Source: Certhia americana (lineage: Eukaryota; Chordata; Aves; Passeriformes; Certhiidae). From it: a DNA stretch of 64,000 nt. Position 1 is the stretch's first letter. Each line of letters begins with the position of its first letter. The position numbers and the translations under genes were made by a program. The stretch lies in assembly GCA_018697195.1 (NCBI GenBank), contig CM031858.1, positions 91,731,120 through 91,795,119 on the forward strand, in the 5' to 3' direction. The notes under the pieces are model-generated. The model searched no databases. It saw only the letters and a program-made list of their open reading frames with translations, and was not told the DNA's origin. This document shows positions 11,467 to 22,640 of the stretch, one piece after another.

Positions 11467-11564
11467 GCCTGTGGGGCTGCCGTAGGGCTTTTACCTCTCT
11501 TGCAGCCTTTGCCGAGACCTCAAGGGTTTCAATAGTTTAAAACTTTTCTGTTTGCTGGTTCCTG

Positions 11565-11795
11565 TGTAGAAATTCCTCCTAATGTCCGACCTTAATGTCC
11601 CCTGGTGCAGCTTTAGGCTGTGTTTTCTCATCCAGTGGCAGAGTGCCTGGGAGAAGAAAGCGACCCCCACTTGGCCACAATCTCTTTTCAGGGAGTTCTA
11701 GGGATCGATAAGGTCCCCCCCTGAGCCTCCTTTTCTACAGGCGAAACAACCGCAGCTCCCTCAGCCATTCCCCCTGGGATTTACCCTCTGGACCC
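11565..11795 (-). mobile_element. CR1 LINE fragment
   Basis: Reads as the complement of a CR1 body: AAATTCCTCCTAATGTCC, CCCCTGGTGCAGCTTTAGGC, GGGAGAAGAAAGCGACCCCC, then CTGAGCCTCCTTTTCTACAG and CAGCTCCCTCAGCCATTCC. Both ends are missing. It begins only about 230 bases upstream of the ELP2 start codon, immediately outside the CpG island. Confidence 0.85.
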
Positions 11796-14700
11796 TTCGC
11801 CGATAAATTCCACCTAAACTGCGAGAGAGCTGAGTATCAGAGATTGTGTTGCCCATTCCTGGGCTGCTTCCATCGCCTGTGAAGCCACCTCGTGATAAAG
11901 AATGTATTTAATATTACCGTGTATGATATCCTAAAATTACTGTTATGGGAAGCATAAGAATTTGCAAGTGGGCAATGGCCAGGCTCAATGGCTTGATCTG
12001 AATATGTTTGAATACCTCTGCTTTTCAGGGGAAAAATGAGAACAGAGCAATTAGTGAATTCCATCTGTTATTTTTTTATTTTTTCATTCTTTGATATATT
12101 TATTGCCTTTCCTGCACAAGAAATTGAAATCAAATCAAGAAAAAAAACTACTGCAGTGGTATTCTAGTTCTACTTGCATGGTCACTGGCCTTGAGAAACG
12201 GGGTCACAATACAGGGTATTACACTTTACAGATAGATGTGCTCAAATTGTATCAGCCACTTGGCTTCACAAGTTCAAGGATTTTGCTAGTTCCCAGTAGC
12301 CACAGGTGCAAACAGCTGCCCCACAGGTTGAGTAGGAGCCTCAGTGAGAACTTCAAGACATCTACTCTGCCTCCAAATGCACTGCCCCACACATGCAGAA
12401 GGCTGTGTGGAGCAGAAATGGACAGCTCAGTTATGCAAGCATGGAAAGGGAAAGAAACAGGGCTGTACCTTCTGTCCCCAAATCACACCTAGGACATCCT
12501 GAAATAATTGAAACTGAACAGTAAAGCTGGAAAGTCTCAGCTGGAGGGAGAAACTGGCTTTATGGGGCTGTGCAGGATGTGGGGGCAGGAAGAGAAAGCA
12601 GTGAAAAGCAAGCAGGCATCCAGAGGAAACATTCTGCATAGCACATGGAACATTTTGGGCCCTAAACCACTCCTGCCAGGGCTTTATCTCCCCATGTGCT
12701 CTTGAACCCTGGCAGCACTGTAACCTGACACAAAAACATTGCAGATAGGCACAGTTGTTTTCCAGTGGGTATGAGAGGAAGGAAGCTGTGCCTGACCACA
12801 CACAAGATACAGTCAGAAATGTTAGCTGCTAGGGGAACAAATGACTCCTTGCAGAAAAATGCATGGATCCAGTCATCAAAGCATGCCTTGACTGAGGAGT
12901 GCTGTCTTGAGCTGCCAAGGATGGCTGTGCAGCAGTCAGGTTGCACAGCAACGCCTTCTCAGCAGGCCTCGCCAGGGCTGGAGTCAGGGCTCCGGCAGAA
13001 GGAGGTCGGGCACTGCCAAAAAGCTGGGTCATGTTATAGGAGTTGCGTCTGTTGCTGTGGGAACAAAGCTGGCTCTGGCTGTGATTGTAGGCATAAGTGT
13101 AGGCTTTTCCAGGATGGATTGGGTGAGAGACTCCTCTGTGACACAAAAAAGTTAACTCAACTGATAGATAACCTGCTGTCCTGTAAACGGTTTTACTGAA
13201 GTGCTGCTTGTATTGGAGAGATTAGGGGCTGTGCCATGCCTGAGGGTGCAAGGGTGTTGTGGCCACATGCTGCAGGGTTTTGTGGGGCTGGTGCTTGCAC
13301 AACTCGAGGTGCTTTCCCAGCCATTTTGAGATACCTTGTTGTGGAGAGCTGCTAGTGGCAACTATTGACAGTGATTGGCTCTTTTCCCTAAAAAAAAGGT
13401 CTGTCACTGTCACCCCCATGCCACCCTAACACTGCCCAATGCTGAAAGAACTGGGATAAATCAATGCAGAATATGGACTTAAAAGTGCCATGAGGAATGC
13501 TGTAGCAGCACCATGGTGCCATGGCTAAAAAAGCACAGGCAGCTGGATTTATGTCAGGTCAGACCAGCCCAGATGTGCCTAGTTTCTTACTTGTCATAAG
13601 TACTCTGTCTGACCAAGGCCTCATTCAAATGAGACTCTGAGACTTAGGTCAAACCTGAGAAAGTTTTTTGTGAATTCTAATGTCACAGGATCTTTTCCTG
13701 AAAACTGAAAAATCTGGAGGATATTGTGTGAGAAGTTTAGAATATCAGATAATTACTATAGAACCAATATGCCTTTTAGGAACACATACTTTATAAGGAA
13801 GTAATAGTGATGGTCAGTGATGTTACAAGGATGGAAAAGGACACACTCTGGACGTGTCACCAGCTGCCAGTCTTCATTCATAGCTAATATCCTCATGGGA
13901 ATAAAATCTCTTGTAGAAGCCCAGAGGAGTTGAGGCTTCCTTCTCCTTAAGAGTGTATCATCACATCTGTCCTTGTTTTCCTTCATATTCCCAGAAAATA
14001 ACTTCTTTATTTTTCAGAAATACGTGTAAAAATAATCTTCCTCTTTTCCCCCCCTTGGTGTAATTTTTGACACAGAAATAATTCAGTTCATTAGACATCA
14101 GAGTTGGTTGTTGTGGTGCCTAAGCAGGCTTCAAAAGTCACTCCATAGTTTTGTTCATATCTCTTTTGTGTCCAGTTTGGTTCTGCCAATGCCACAAAAT
14201 CTGATAAGGGAGATACTACTTGAACAAAAGCTTTCTTGAGCTTGAAATACATTTGCCAGTTAGTTAGGCATTGGAAAAGCTTCTGTTGCTACAGTAATTT
14301 AGTAGCAAAATAGTAACTTTGTATAGTAATCGTAATTTTGATGTTAAACTCATGTCTACAAGTGAGGTTTTGCAGACCCATGTGGTTTATTACCCTTCAT
14401 GTGCTCCCTACCCAACTCAGTTATGCCTACAACTTTATGAGAGAAAATACAACACTAATCAAAGTTATATTTAGTGTTTAATATACTTAACTATGTCTAA
14501 ACATTGAGATGAAAATATAATAATGTTGCAAATATATTAAATCAAAGTTTAATGCTTTCTTTTATTGGGTGAAATCTTGATGTTAAGAATATGTGTTCAT
14601 AGACAAGAGTCACTCTACGTGACACTGTGAGAAGCAGCAGTCACATGCTAGGTTTGCAGTTTAATTATATGTAGTTAAGTTCTACAGAAGAAAGTTCAAA

Positions 14701-15065
14701 ATTTGTTAAATGGGCAAAGCCAGTACTCAAAGACTGGGGGCTTTGTTCCTGTAAGTTGTTGAACTTAGCCTATCTTTATGTGTCTTCATTGTATACATGC
14801 TTATGAAGTAATCCTTAATGAAACTGCCTCATATGCAAGTTACAGTTTGCTGGTTTTACTTTCAGTTGTTTGCCTCCAGTAGCAACTGGGATGAGTAGTG
14901 CCTGGTGAATGAGACAGCTATTCAGTATTTTAGTGTCTCCTCCTTAGCTATATTATGGGCCTAAGCTTAATTTGCTGTGAAGCAGTCTTTTCAGTACAGC
15001 ACAGAATTTTTTTTTTTCACAGCCATCTTTTTTTGTTGTTTTGTTTTGGGGTTTTTTGTTTGGTT
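11796..15065. other. Intergenic, no gene recognised
   Basis: AT-rich with a modestly GC-richer stretch around 12.3-13.4 kb. Several overlapping frames of 100-144 codons occur there on both strands, but none resembles a known protein or shows exon signals in a consistent order. Confidence 0.6.
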
Positions 15066-15150
15066 TTGGTTTGGTTTGGTTTGGTTTGGTTTGGTTTGGT
15101 TTGGTTTGGTTTGGTTTGGTTTGGTTTGGTTTGGTTTGGTTTGGTTTGGT
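15066..15150. repeat. TTGGT pentanucleotide array, 17 copies
   Basis: 85 bases of perfect TTGGT repeats, with a degenerate T/G-rich lead-in from about 15030 and a GTTTGGGGG border on the right. The translated frames (FGLVW repeats) are a by-product. Confidence 0.97.
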
Positions 15151-15287
15151 TGTTTGGGGGTTTTTTTGTAACTTCTACTGCCACAGCACCTGAATGTCTC
15201 AGGAAAAACTTTATGAGTTACAGTAGGTAGAGGGGTATTATTATATTCATTTCCTGGGGTCAGTTTCTGCCTAGACCAGAACTCATA

Positions 15288-15700
15288 ATAAAATCACAGA
15301 CTCATAGAATAGCTTGGGTTGGAAAGGACCTTAAAAATCAGCTACTCTCAGGCCCCTGCCATAGGCAAGGACACCTTCCACTAGACCAGGTTGCTCAGGG
15401 CCCCATTCAACCTGGATTTGAATACTTCCTGAAATGGAGCAACCACAGCCTCTCTGGGCCACCTGTTTCAGTGCCTCAGCACCATCACAGTACAGAATTT
15501 CTTCCTAATGCCTAACCTAAACCTCCTCTCTTTCAGTTTGAAGCCATGCCCCCTCTTCCTACCACTATACTCCTTGATAAATAGTCCCTCTCCTATTTTC
15601 TGTAGTTTCCACCACTTTAGGTACAAGAAGGCTGCTCCAAGATGTCCCCAGAGACTTCTCTTCTCTGGGCTGAAAAACCCCAAATCTCTCAAGCACCATA
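15288..15700 (-). mobile_element. CR1 LINE 3' fragment
   Basis: The complement of the CR1 3' end lies at the left: CACAGACTCATAGAATAGC, TTGGGTTGGAAAGGACCTT, then ACCAGGTTGCTCAGGGCCCC, TTTCTTCCTAATGCCTAACC and TTCTCTGGGCTGAAAAACCC. Truncated at its 5' end on the right; the exact border is uncertain. The plus-strand frame across it is not a gene. Confidence 0.9.
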
Positions 15701-18700
15701 GGTCTTCAGGGCTGGAGTGCCTGTTGTGGAAGACAGAGAATAGCGTTCAGGTGAGTGACAAACCATCCACTGCATACTTTGCCTCCAGCTTTGACTGGGA
15801 GCATTGGAAGCTTGGAAATCAGATTTCAGCCCTGGGGTACTTCTTCCTCTGGGAAACCTGGGCCAAGGTTTCATCTGAGGGATCAGGGCTGGAGCACTAT
15901 GAAAATAAATATTAAACAATAGTGACCAAAACCATAAATATGACATAAATAACCTCCCAGCTTCACAGAGGATATCCTGCACAACAGCTGGGAACACTCC
16001 ATTGCCTTTGACATCTTAAAAACAGGTCCAGCCTCTTCCTTTTTGCCAGCTGTGGGATCTGTGTTGGAAAGCATTCTGCTGCATGAGGAATACTAATTGG
16101 TGGGTTTGCTAGGACTTCCCTCCGTTGAGCATGCACCTACCAGATCTGATGCCAGAAGGGGTGATCAAGGAGGAGAGTCATTCTCAAAGTTACTAATTGA
16201 TTCCATTAAAATTCAGCATCAGGCTGTTTTTTAACTGCCACTGGAACAATTCTGGAATTGTGGGTCCTGCATTCAATAAAAGTTAAGTTGAATAGATTTA
16301 ATTTTTAATGTTTAGAGTACGTTTTTAGAAACAATTTCTCCTTTAATTCATCTCACTGAAGACTGAAATTTGAATAATGCTGGTGAAAGAAGTTGAACTA
16401 AACAAATCTTAGCTATAGATATTTCCATTTTTCTTGAAGATTGTAGCTGTATTTTAAGTATTCTATGAATAGCTTAAATTTCCACTGCCTAAATGGATTT
16501 CTGATTTTCTAAAAAAACCCCAACCCTAATTATTTAGAAATATAATTCAAAATTAGTTCTCCAAACAATGACTGTAATTGCTGGCTGAAAGAAATTATGC
16601 ATAAAATCTCTCTGATATTCTTTTTTTTAAAGGAAGACCTAACACAAACATGACCTAGAAAATTACTTGGGAAGAAAAAGAGAAAAAGGATGAAACAGCT
16701 TGTCACATAATCAAACTGATTATGCATTATGTTTTTGAAACAAAAGCTCTAAAAAGAGACATGATAATGGGCATTCATTCCAGAGGGCGTACGTGTACAA
16801 ACACGCATGCACACACACAAAAGAAAAAGTACGTGGAAATGCCATCTGGAATAATTAAAGTAATATTTTACACTTAAATTCTGTATTAGCAACAGTTCTA
16901 ATAAGACTTGTATAGGACATTGTTCCACACCATAGAATAATATCTCCCAAACCTGAAAATAAGTTTTGTAATAATCTCCTGATGCATCTCTTCGTGCTCA
17001 TTTAAAAAATTCAAACCTAACACATTGAGTTAATATCAGTTGGTGGTTTTTATTTGTACACACACATTTATCATGTAGCCACATCTGCTGGATATATATT
17101 TAAAATGTGTTTGATCATGAAAGGGCTTTGTGTAAGTTACATAACCTCCAGAAGGATATGTCTGATCTGAAGCCTTCAGCTTTCCAAAGCAGTCAGAGAT
17201 TCCCAGTATTTGATGAGGCTTTGAATCAGATGTCTGGTTACTGACACTAGGAGCTGGCAACCTTTTTGATCTGTATGATAATGCCACGTTTCCCTGCTCT
17301 TTGTCACTGTCTCACTCTCAGTAACTTGGTGAGCACAGGTAGAAAAATTAATAACCTTCTATCCTGCTGGTCTAAAGCTGTCATGGGTTTCAGCTCAGGG
17401 GAAGTACAAACAGCATTACAAGTTTGTATGAGGAAATCCCCATTCCCAATGCAAAGTTCTCAAAGACAAATGTCTGCTGAGTCTCACAGCTGCAGAGAAA
17501 AGAGGAACATGACACAGCATATCCTATGCTCATACAGCAGCCTGATTGTGTTGGGTGAAACTTCCTCTCTCCTAGGAAAGATAATGAAAAACTCTCTCCT
17601 TTCTGTCAAAATTTATTTTTAAAATAGGGGCAAAGTTTCTTTTTTATTATTATTTTTTCACTATTGGTGTACATTGGTGTACAAAGTTTTTGTAGTAGAC
17701 AACAACTTTGGAGAATTTGATGAACTAATTTATCATACATTATAGATGAAGTTATAAGAATGGCTTATCTTATCCCCCTGTCCTGCCACAGGGGCCACAA
17801 AGTGCCCTGTGCCATTCAAGTTGGAGTTGGCATCACAGGTGATTTTGTTGCTTTTCCCCTGTCACCCACAGCAGGACACAGCCTAGACAGATACCACAAG
17901 CCACAGAAGAGAAACAAAAACTACTTTATTTTGCAAGGAGGAAATATACTTTCTATTTGATGTGGCTCTGCATAAATAAGCACCTCAGAGGAAGATTTCA
18001 TACCACATTAGCATTAAGAAAACACTGCTAACAAGAAAGGTATTTCCTACAGAGATATAAGACTGAATAGTAAAGAAATGGTAAATAAGTTGATTTCTTT
18101 ATTGATGGTAAAGAAATTTAGAAGGGAAAAATATTAAGTGAACATGAGGAAAAAAAATCCCATTGATAAATCAGTTAGAGCATACCAGGTTAGGAAATTG
18201 CAGTGTCATGAACAGGAACTTGTGATATCTCTTCAGATTTAAGGTAGTAAGATCTGCTTTGCACCTAAACCTGGAGTTCAGCCTCCTTCTGCATAATAAT
18301 TCTAAAAGACATACTCTTTGGACTTCGAGCAATTCTTTTGATACTTAAAATTAACTCACTGCATAAAATAGAAAAAATGAAAATGAGTTTGTATAAGAAA
18401 AACACCATGAAATGGAGAGAACATCAAATATTAAAATATAAAAAGCTGCATAACTTTAATCTTTTAGAAAAACAAATACAACATACAGCTTAAGCTGGCA
18501 TTTCCAAGCACATTATTTTTAACTTTCACATTCCAGAGTGTTTTGAGGCAAGGTATTTTGTCTACATTTCCAGTCATAAATTTGAACCATTTAAAGAAGT
18601 AAAATATTGAAGCAGAGATGTCTAGAGAATAAGGCAAGAGCAATCTCTGCACCAGTGAGCCTTTCAGGACATTCTGCAAATAGCTTTGCATGAAAGAACC

Positions 18701-19124
18701 AGGCAGAAGGGGCATCTACCAAAAGCCTGCAGTGCACACTGAAATTCACTCATGAGAATCAAACTTCTGCACACTCAGCAGTAATAACACTCAAAGAGTA
18801 TATCTTTACCTTTCATGCTGCATTAACTGTCAACAAAACTAAACTTACACAAGGCTAGGGTAGACTTTTACTTCATTTTGAGTGCATGAAAAATTGTTAT
18901 TTCACTGAAGAATATTGTCAAGGTAAATGGCAACATGCCTCCTAGTTCCTTCCCCAGTTCTTCCATTTCTTCCATCCAAAAAGTCCATCATCCATGTAAT
19001 GAGTAATAGCAAAACTTTTCTTTTGCCAGACTTTCCCTACAGTCCAAGACATAGAGAGCTACATGCTCTAGGTTCTACATACAATTTGTGGGGAAAACAG
19101 CTTGGAGAAAGAGATCTGGAAATA
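15701..19124. other. Intergenic, no gene recognised
   Basis: AT-rich, with small AC-rich and T-rich low-complexity patches (for example near 16800 and 17640). Nothing assignable was seen. Confidence 0.6.
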
Positions 19125-19148
19125 TTGATTGATTGATTGATTGATTGA
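19125..19148. repeat. TTGA microsatellite, 6 copies
   Basis: Perfect TTGA tetranucleotide run just upstream of a CR1 element. A similar four-copy run occurs at 55154-55170. Confidence 0.95.
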
Positions 19149-19162
19149 TGGCATTTTGAATA

Positions 19163-19768
19163 TGGGTCAGCAGTGTGCCCTGACCCCATTACATCTTGTG
19201 GTGCGTCAGGCACAGCATTGCCAGCTGGTTGATGGAGATTATTATCCCACTCTGCTCTGCACTGGTTCAGCCTTACCTTTAATACTGTGTGCAGTTTGGG
19301 GCACTACAATGTGAGGATATCAGACTGCTGGAGTGTGTCCAGAGAAGACAACCATGCTGACAAAAGGTCTTGAGGGCAAGACTTCAAGGGGTGTCTGAGA
19401 TCACTTGGTTTGTTCAGTTTTGAGAAGAGAAGGCTGAGGGGTGGCCTCATTGCAGTCTACAGCTTCCTCAAGGGGGGAAGTGGAGGAGGAGGTGCTGAGC
19501 TTCTCTTTCTGGTGACCAGCAATAGGACATAAGGAAATGGAATGAAGGTTTATCAGGGGAAGTCCAGATTCTTCACTGCAATGGTGATTGGTCACTGGAA
19601 CAGGCTCCCCAGGGAAGTAGTCATGGCACTAAGCCTGTCAGAGTTCAAGGAGCACCTGGATTATACTCTTAATTATATGGTGTAATTTTAGTCAGTCATG
19701 TGAAGAGCAGGGAGTTGACTCAATGATCCTTGTGGGTCTCTTCCAACTTAAGGCTTTCTATGATCCTT
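19163..19768 (+). mobile_element. CR1 LINE 3' fragment, about 600 bp
   Basis: Plus-oriented CR1 with GCACAGCATTGCCAGC, CCCACTCTGCTCTGCACTGG, TTTGAGAAGAGAAGGCTGAG, GGTGACCAGCAATAGGAC, GGAACAGGCTCCCCAGGGAA and the 3' end AATGATCCTTGTGGGTCTC plus CTATGATCC. Diverged and without coding capacity; the longest CR1 piece in the window. Confidence 0.9.
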
Positions 19769-20186
19769 TTCCTAGTCTGTCATTACCTTCTAGAAACTTT
19801 TTTTTCCCTATTCATATCCTTTTCCCTCTCTTATTCACTTTCCTGTTGCCATAACTTCTGCACTGAGTGTTTTGCAGAATTGTATTGTGTTTTAGGAGCT
19901 GGCAATCCTGAACATCCCTGTTCTACTGGGCCTTGTGCACAGGGCAGGAGCAGCTCATTCTTTAGCGTGAGAAGCCCTACATGGGAGCCACCCAACACCA
20001 GCCTGAGCTGCAGTCGTGTCTGTGGGATGGAGATAACATTCCAAGCCACTGGAAGACTGTCTGTTAGCTGGACAGCCCACTCAGATAATCTGTAACTTAC
20101 AAAACGGTTGAGAAAGGTGATTTTTGTGTGGATCAGGGGGTGGAGCACAGCTCTCCTGCCTGGGAGAGGGTGGCCCGTGGAGGAGT

Positions 20187-20317
20187 GAGTGATTAGTTCA
20201 GTAGGTTGGAGCATGATGCTAATAATACCAAGGTCACTGTTTGATCCCTGTATGGGCCATTCACTTTATAGTCAAACTCGATCTCTCTGGTCCCTTCCAA
20301 CTCAGCCTATTCTGTGA
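20187..20317 (+). mobile_element. tRNA-Ile-derived SINE with CR1-like tail (TguSINE1 type)
   Basis: The head at 20187-20259 aligns along its length with eukaryotic tRNA-Ile(AAT): an A-box-like TTAGTTCAGTAGG, anticodon loop CTAATAA (anticodon 20221-20223), CCAAGGTC, a B-box-like GTTTGATCCCT and the 3' end GGGCCA. It is followed by a CR1-type end: CAAACTCGATCTCTCTGGTC, CCCTTCCAACTCAG, ATTCTGTGA. The 5' and 3' acceptor strands no longer pair, so it is not a working tRNA. SINEs of this build are known from passerine birds, which is the main reason for placing the genome there. Confidence 0.8.
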
Positions 20318-22485
20318 GATCACATTTCTGTGTGACCGCTACCACTGTAACCCCCAGCAGACACAAGTGGGTGCTGGCTGCCTGCTCAGCAGGGTCCTTG
20401 GGCTGTGCCAGGCTGCACAGGTCCCCTGCCTCCATGGTCACCTCACCTGCATCACGGGCACAGAGCTGTGTGCAGGCAGCTCCCACACCGTACCAGTAAC
20501 ATTGCCTTCTATGTGGCCTTGCCTGTATCTAACCATGCAGCAAAAAGTTCTGTGAGCATCCTTTGGCAACAGAGTTTTCTTGTGAGAAAATCCTAAATTA
20601 GTTCAAAAATCAAAAGGGGGAGGATGGGAGAATGTCTCTCCACAGACAGGATCTGCTCTGTGTGGAGTTCCTTGGGGAAATCCATCTGGCTCCATCAGAT
20701 GTTGCATGAACACAAGAGTGCCCAGCATCTGAAGGGATATAAAATGTACTCACTGTATATATATTCATCTTCTTATTGTACAAAACCTGCTATTTTATGA
20801 AGTTGTTTAATTTTCTTACCTTTCTTGTTGATATCCATAACAAGCCCTTCTCTGCCCCTTTCCCCCTTCATCTCTCCCCCTCCCCAGGGCAGAATAACCT
20901 CCTTTGCCTCTTCCCCACTGCAGGTGTAACCCTGCCCTCTAATTCCACCACCCTTCTGCGCCATCAGCTCGTTTTCCTCCTCACAGCCCTGAGAGCCTGG
21001 CCACAGAAATGCTTTGAGATGCTCATGAAATGGCATAAAAGTCCAGGTACAGGGGACTGAAAGATTCTGTCACCCACCTCAGTGTATTTGCTCTGCATTT
21101 ATATTTCTCATACTATAATATATTCCCATTAAATAAAAAAAAAAAGCTATAGAAGTTGAGAGTTCTGCAGTGAAGTGTTGCATAGATGCCTTGTGCAGAA
21201 ACCAGCTACACCGAGCTGGGGAGCTGTGTATCATTCCCAGACTCTTCATGTGCTTAATGCTACCAAGTCACCCAAAAACATGTAGCAAGCAAGCAAGATA
21301 AAGGGGAACTGTTGAGATGACTCCTACTTGCACACTCCTCTGCTTTTTGTTTAGCACTTTGTGAGACTGGCTTTAAATTATTCTGTTTTCAATTGCGTTT
21401 TTCCGTTTTTTTTTTTTTTTTTTTTTCCTGACTGTCATTAGTCATTACCTGATTTGGAAGTGCTCAGGATCTGGGGAAGCCAAGGGGAAGCCAAGGTATT
21501 TTGGTTCAGCTGTCAGGTGAAGCTTGTGACAGATGGCAAAACTTTATTCTTAATGAGAAGCTTTTCCACCACAGGTCAGCAGCAAGGGAGTCCTCCCTCC
21601 TCAAGCCTGCAGTGAGCCCAAGGTCACTTTGGCAGAACATGTTCAGGTGAGTATCAGAAAAAAGCACAAGCCCTGCGGGGAGGGGGGTCTGTAACAGTCT
21701 GCAAGTGGTGTTACCCTGAGGACTGCTCTGCCTTTTGAACACCAGGGCAATAATAAGGATGGCAACAAAAGGATAAACATTTAGCCTTGGGGAAAACTGA
21801 AAAAGGTACTTTCACATTGGAGCAAAAAAAAAAAAAAAACAACAAAAAACTGTGTTATTTACTTAAACTTTATTACAGCCTGCATCCAACTGCATCAAAC
21901 ATTATTCATCTTTAGAGAGTTTTTAATAGCAGGAATGACATAGTTGTAATAAACACAACATTCTTATTTTATAATACAGTACAAAACCAACTAAAGTATT
22001 AGCAGGTAAACTCTCAAAGTATAGACTCAGCTTCTTATGGTCATATTTGAATTATATGATCTCTAATAATTCTTTCATATTTTTCCAGATGTATACCAAT
22101 GGAATTTTTATCACAATCTTTTCCAAATTCATGATAAAAGGCATCAATATGTGAATAAAAAAAATATGGCATAGTTGTGATTAGCTTTAGGATATGTAAG
22201 AGTCATGATCTCTCTTTTATATTTGTAACTTTCTGCATAAAAATTTATATCTAAACAATATTTTCTGACCCCTTTTGAATATGTAGCATCTGTTAGGAAG
22301 TAAACACAGATTTTCTTGTACTGTATAAAAGATTTCAATGTTCTATAAAATGCTAAGAAAATGTTTTAAACGTGATTTTTTTTTTTTTATATGAGCCTTT
22401 TCTTTCTCCTTAGATCTGTGAAGAGATATGTTTTTCTTCTTGCTATTTCCATCACATACAGGAAAATTTTATTTTCCTTAATTTA
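20318..22485. other. Intergenic, no gene recognised
   Basis: Contains a GC-richer stretch around 20.34-20.48 kb, a pyrimidine-rich stretch at 20.84-20.93 kb and a T run at about 21404-21427. No supported gene. Confidence 0.6.
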
Positions 22486-22487
22486 AT

Positions 22488-22640
22488 CATAGCATCATAG
22501 AATGGTTTGGGCTGGAAGGGACCTTGAAGATCATCTACTTCTAACCTCCCTGCCACAGACAGGAATGCCTTCCACTCAAGTTTCTCAGAGCCCCATCCAA
22601 CTTGCCCTTGAACACTTACAGAGATTCAGAAAACTCCCAG
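22488..22640 (-). mobile_element. CR1 LINE 3' terminal fragment
   Basis: The complement of a CR1 end: CATAGCATCATAGAATGG, TTTGGGCTGGAAGGGACC, TTGAAGATCATCTAC, then CACAGACAGGAATGCCTTCC and AGCCCCATCCAACTTGCC. Short, 5'-truncated copy. Confidence 0.9.

Larger units (their letters stand above)
10730..11480. promoter_or_regulatory. ELP2: CpG island at the ELP2 promoter
   Basis: A sharp GC and CpG rise compared with flanking AT-rich DNA. It covers exons 1 and 2, intron 1, the minisatellite and the upstream GC boxes. No TATA box is seen, as expected of a housekeeping gene. Borders are estimated by eye. Confidence 0.85.

Noticed and set aside
10505..11540. Long frames on both strands (up to 318 codons) across the ELP2 promoter and minisatellite
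   Set aside because: They translate the 26-bp repeat and CpG-island DNA, run through ELP2 exons antisense or out of frame, and resemble no protein.
12091..13199. Cluster of 100-144 codon frames on both strands
   Set aside because: They overlap on opposite strands, lack recognisable domains and have no coherent splice structure; consistent with chance in a moderately GC-rich patch.
14955..15230. 91-codon frame with FGLVW repeats
   Set aside because: Pure translation of the TTGGT microsatellite.
15508..15915. 135-codon plus-strand frame
   Set aside because: Runs antisense through a CR1 fragment into unique DNA; no homology.
20187..20259. Functional tRNA-Ile gene
   Set aside because: The acceptor stem does not pair and a CR1-like tail follows directly, so it is a SINE head.
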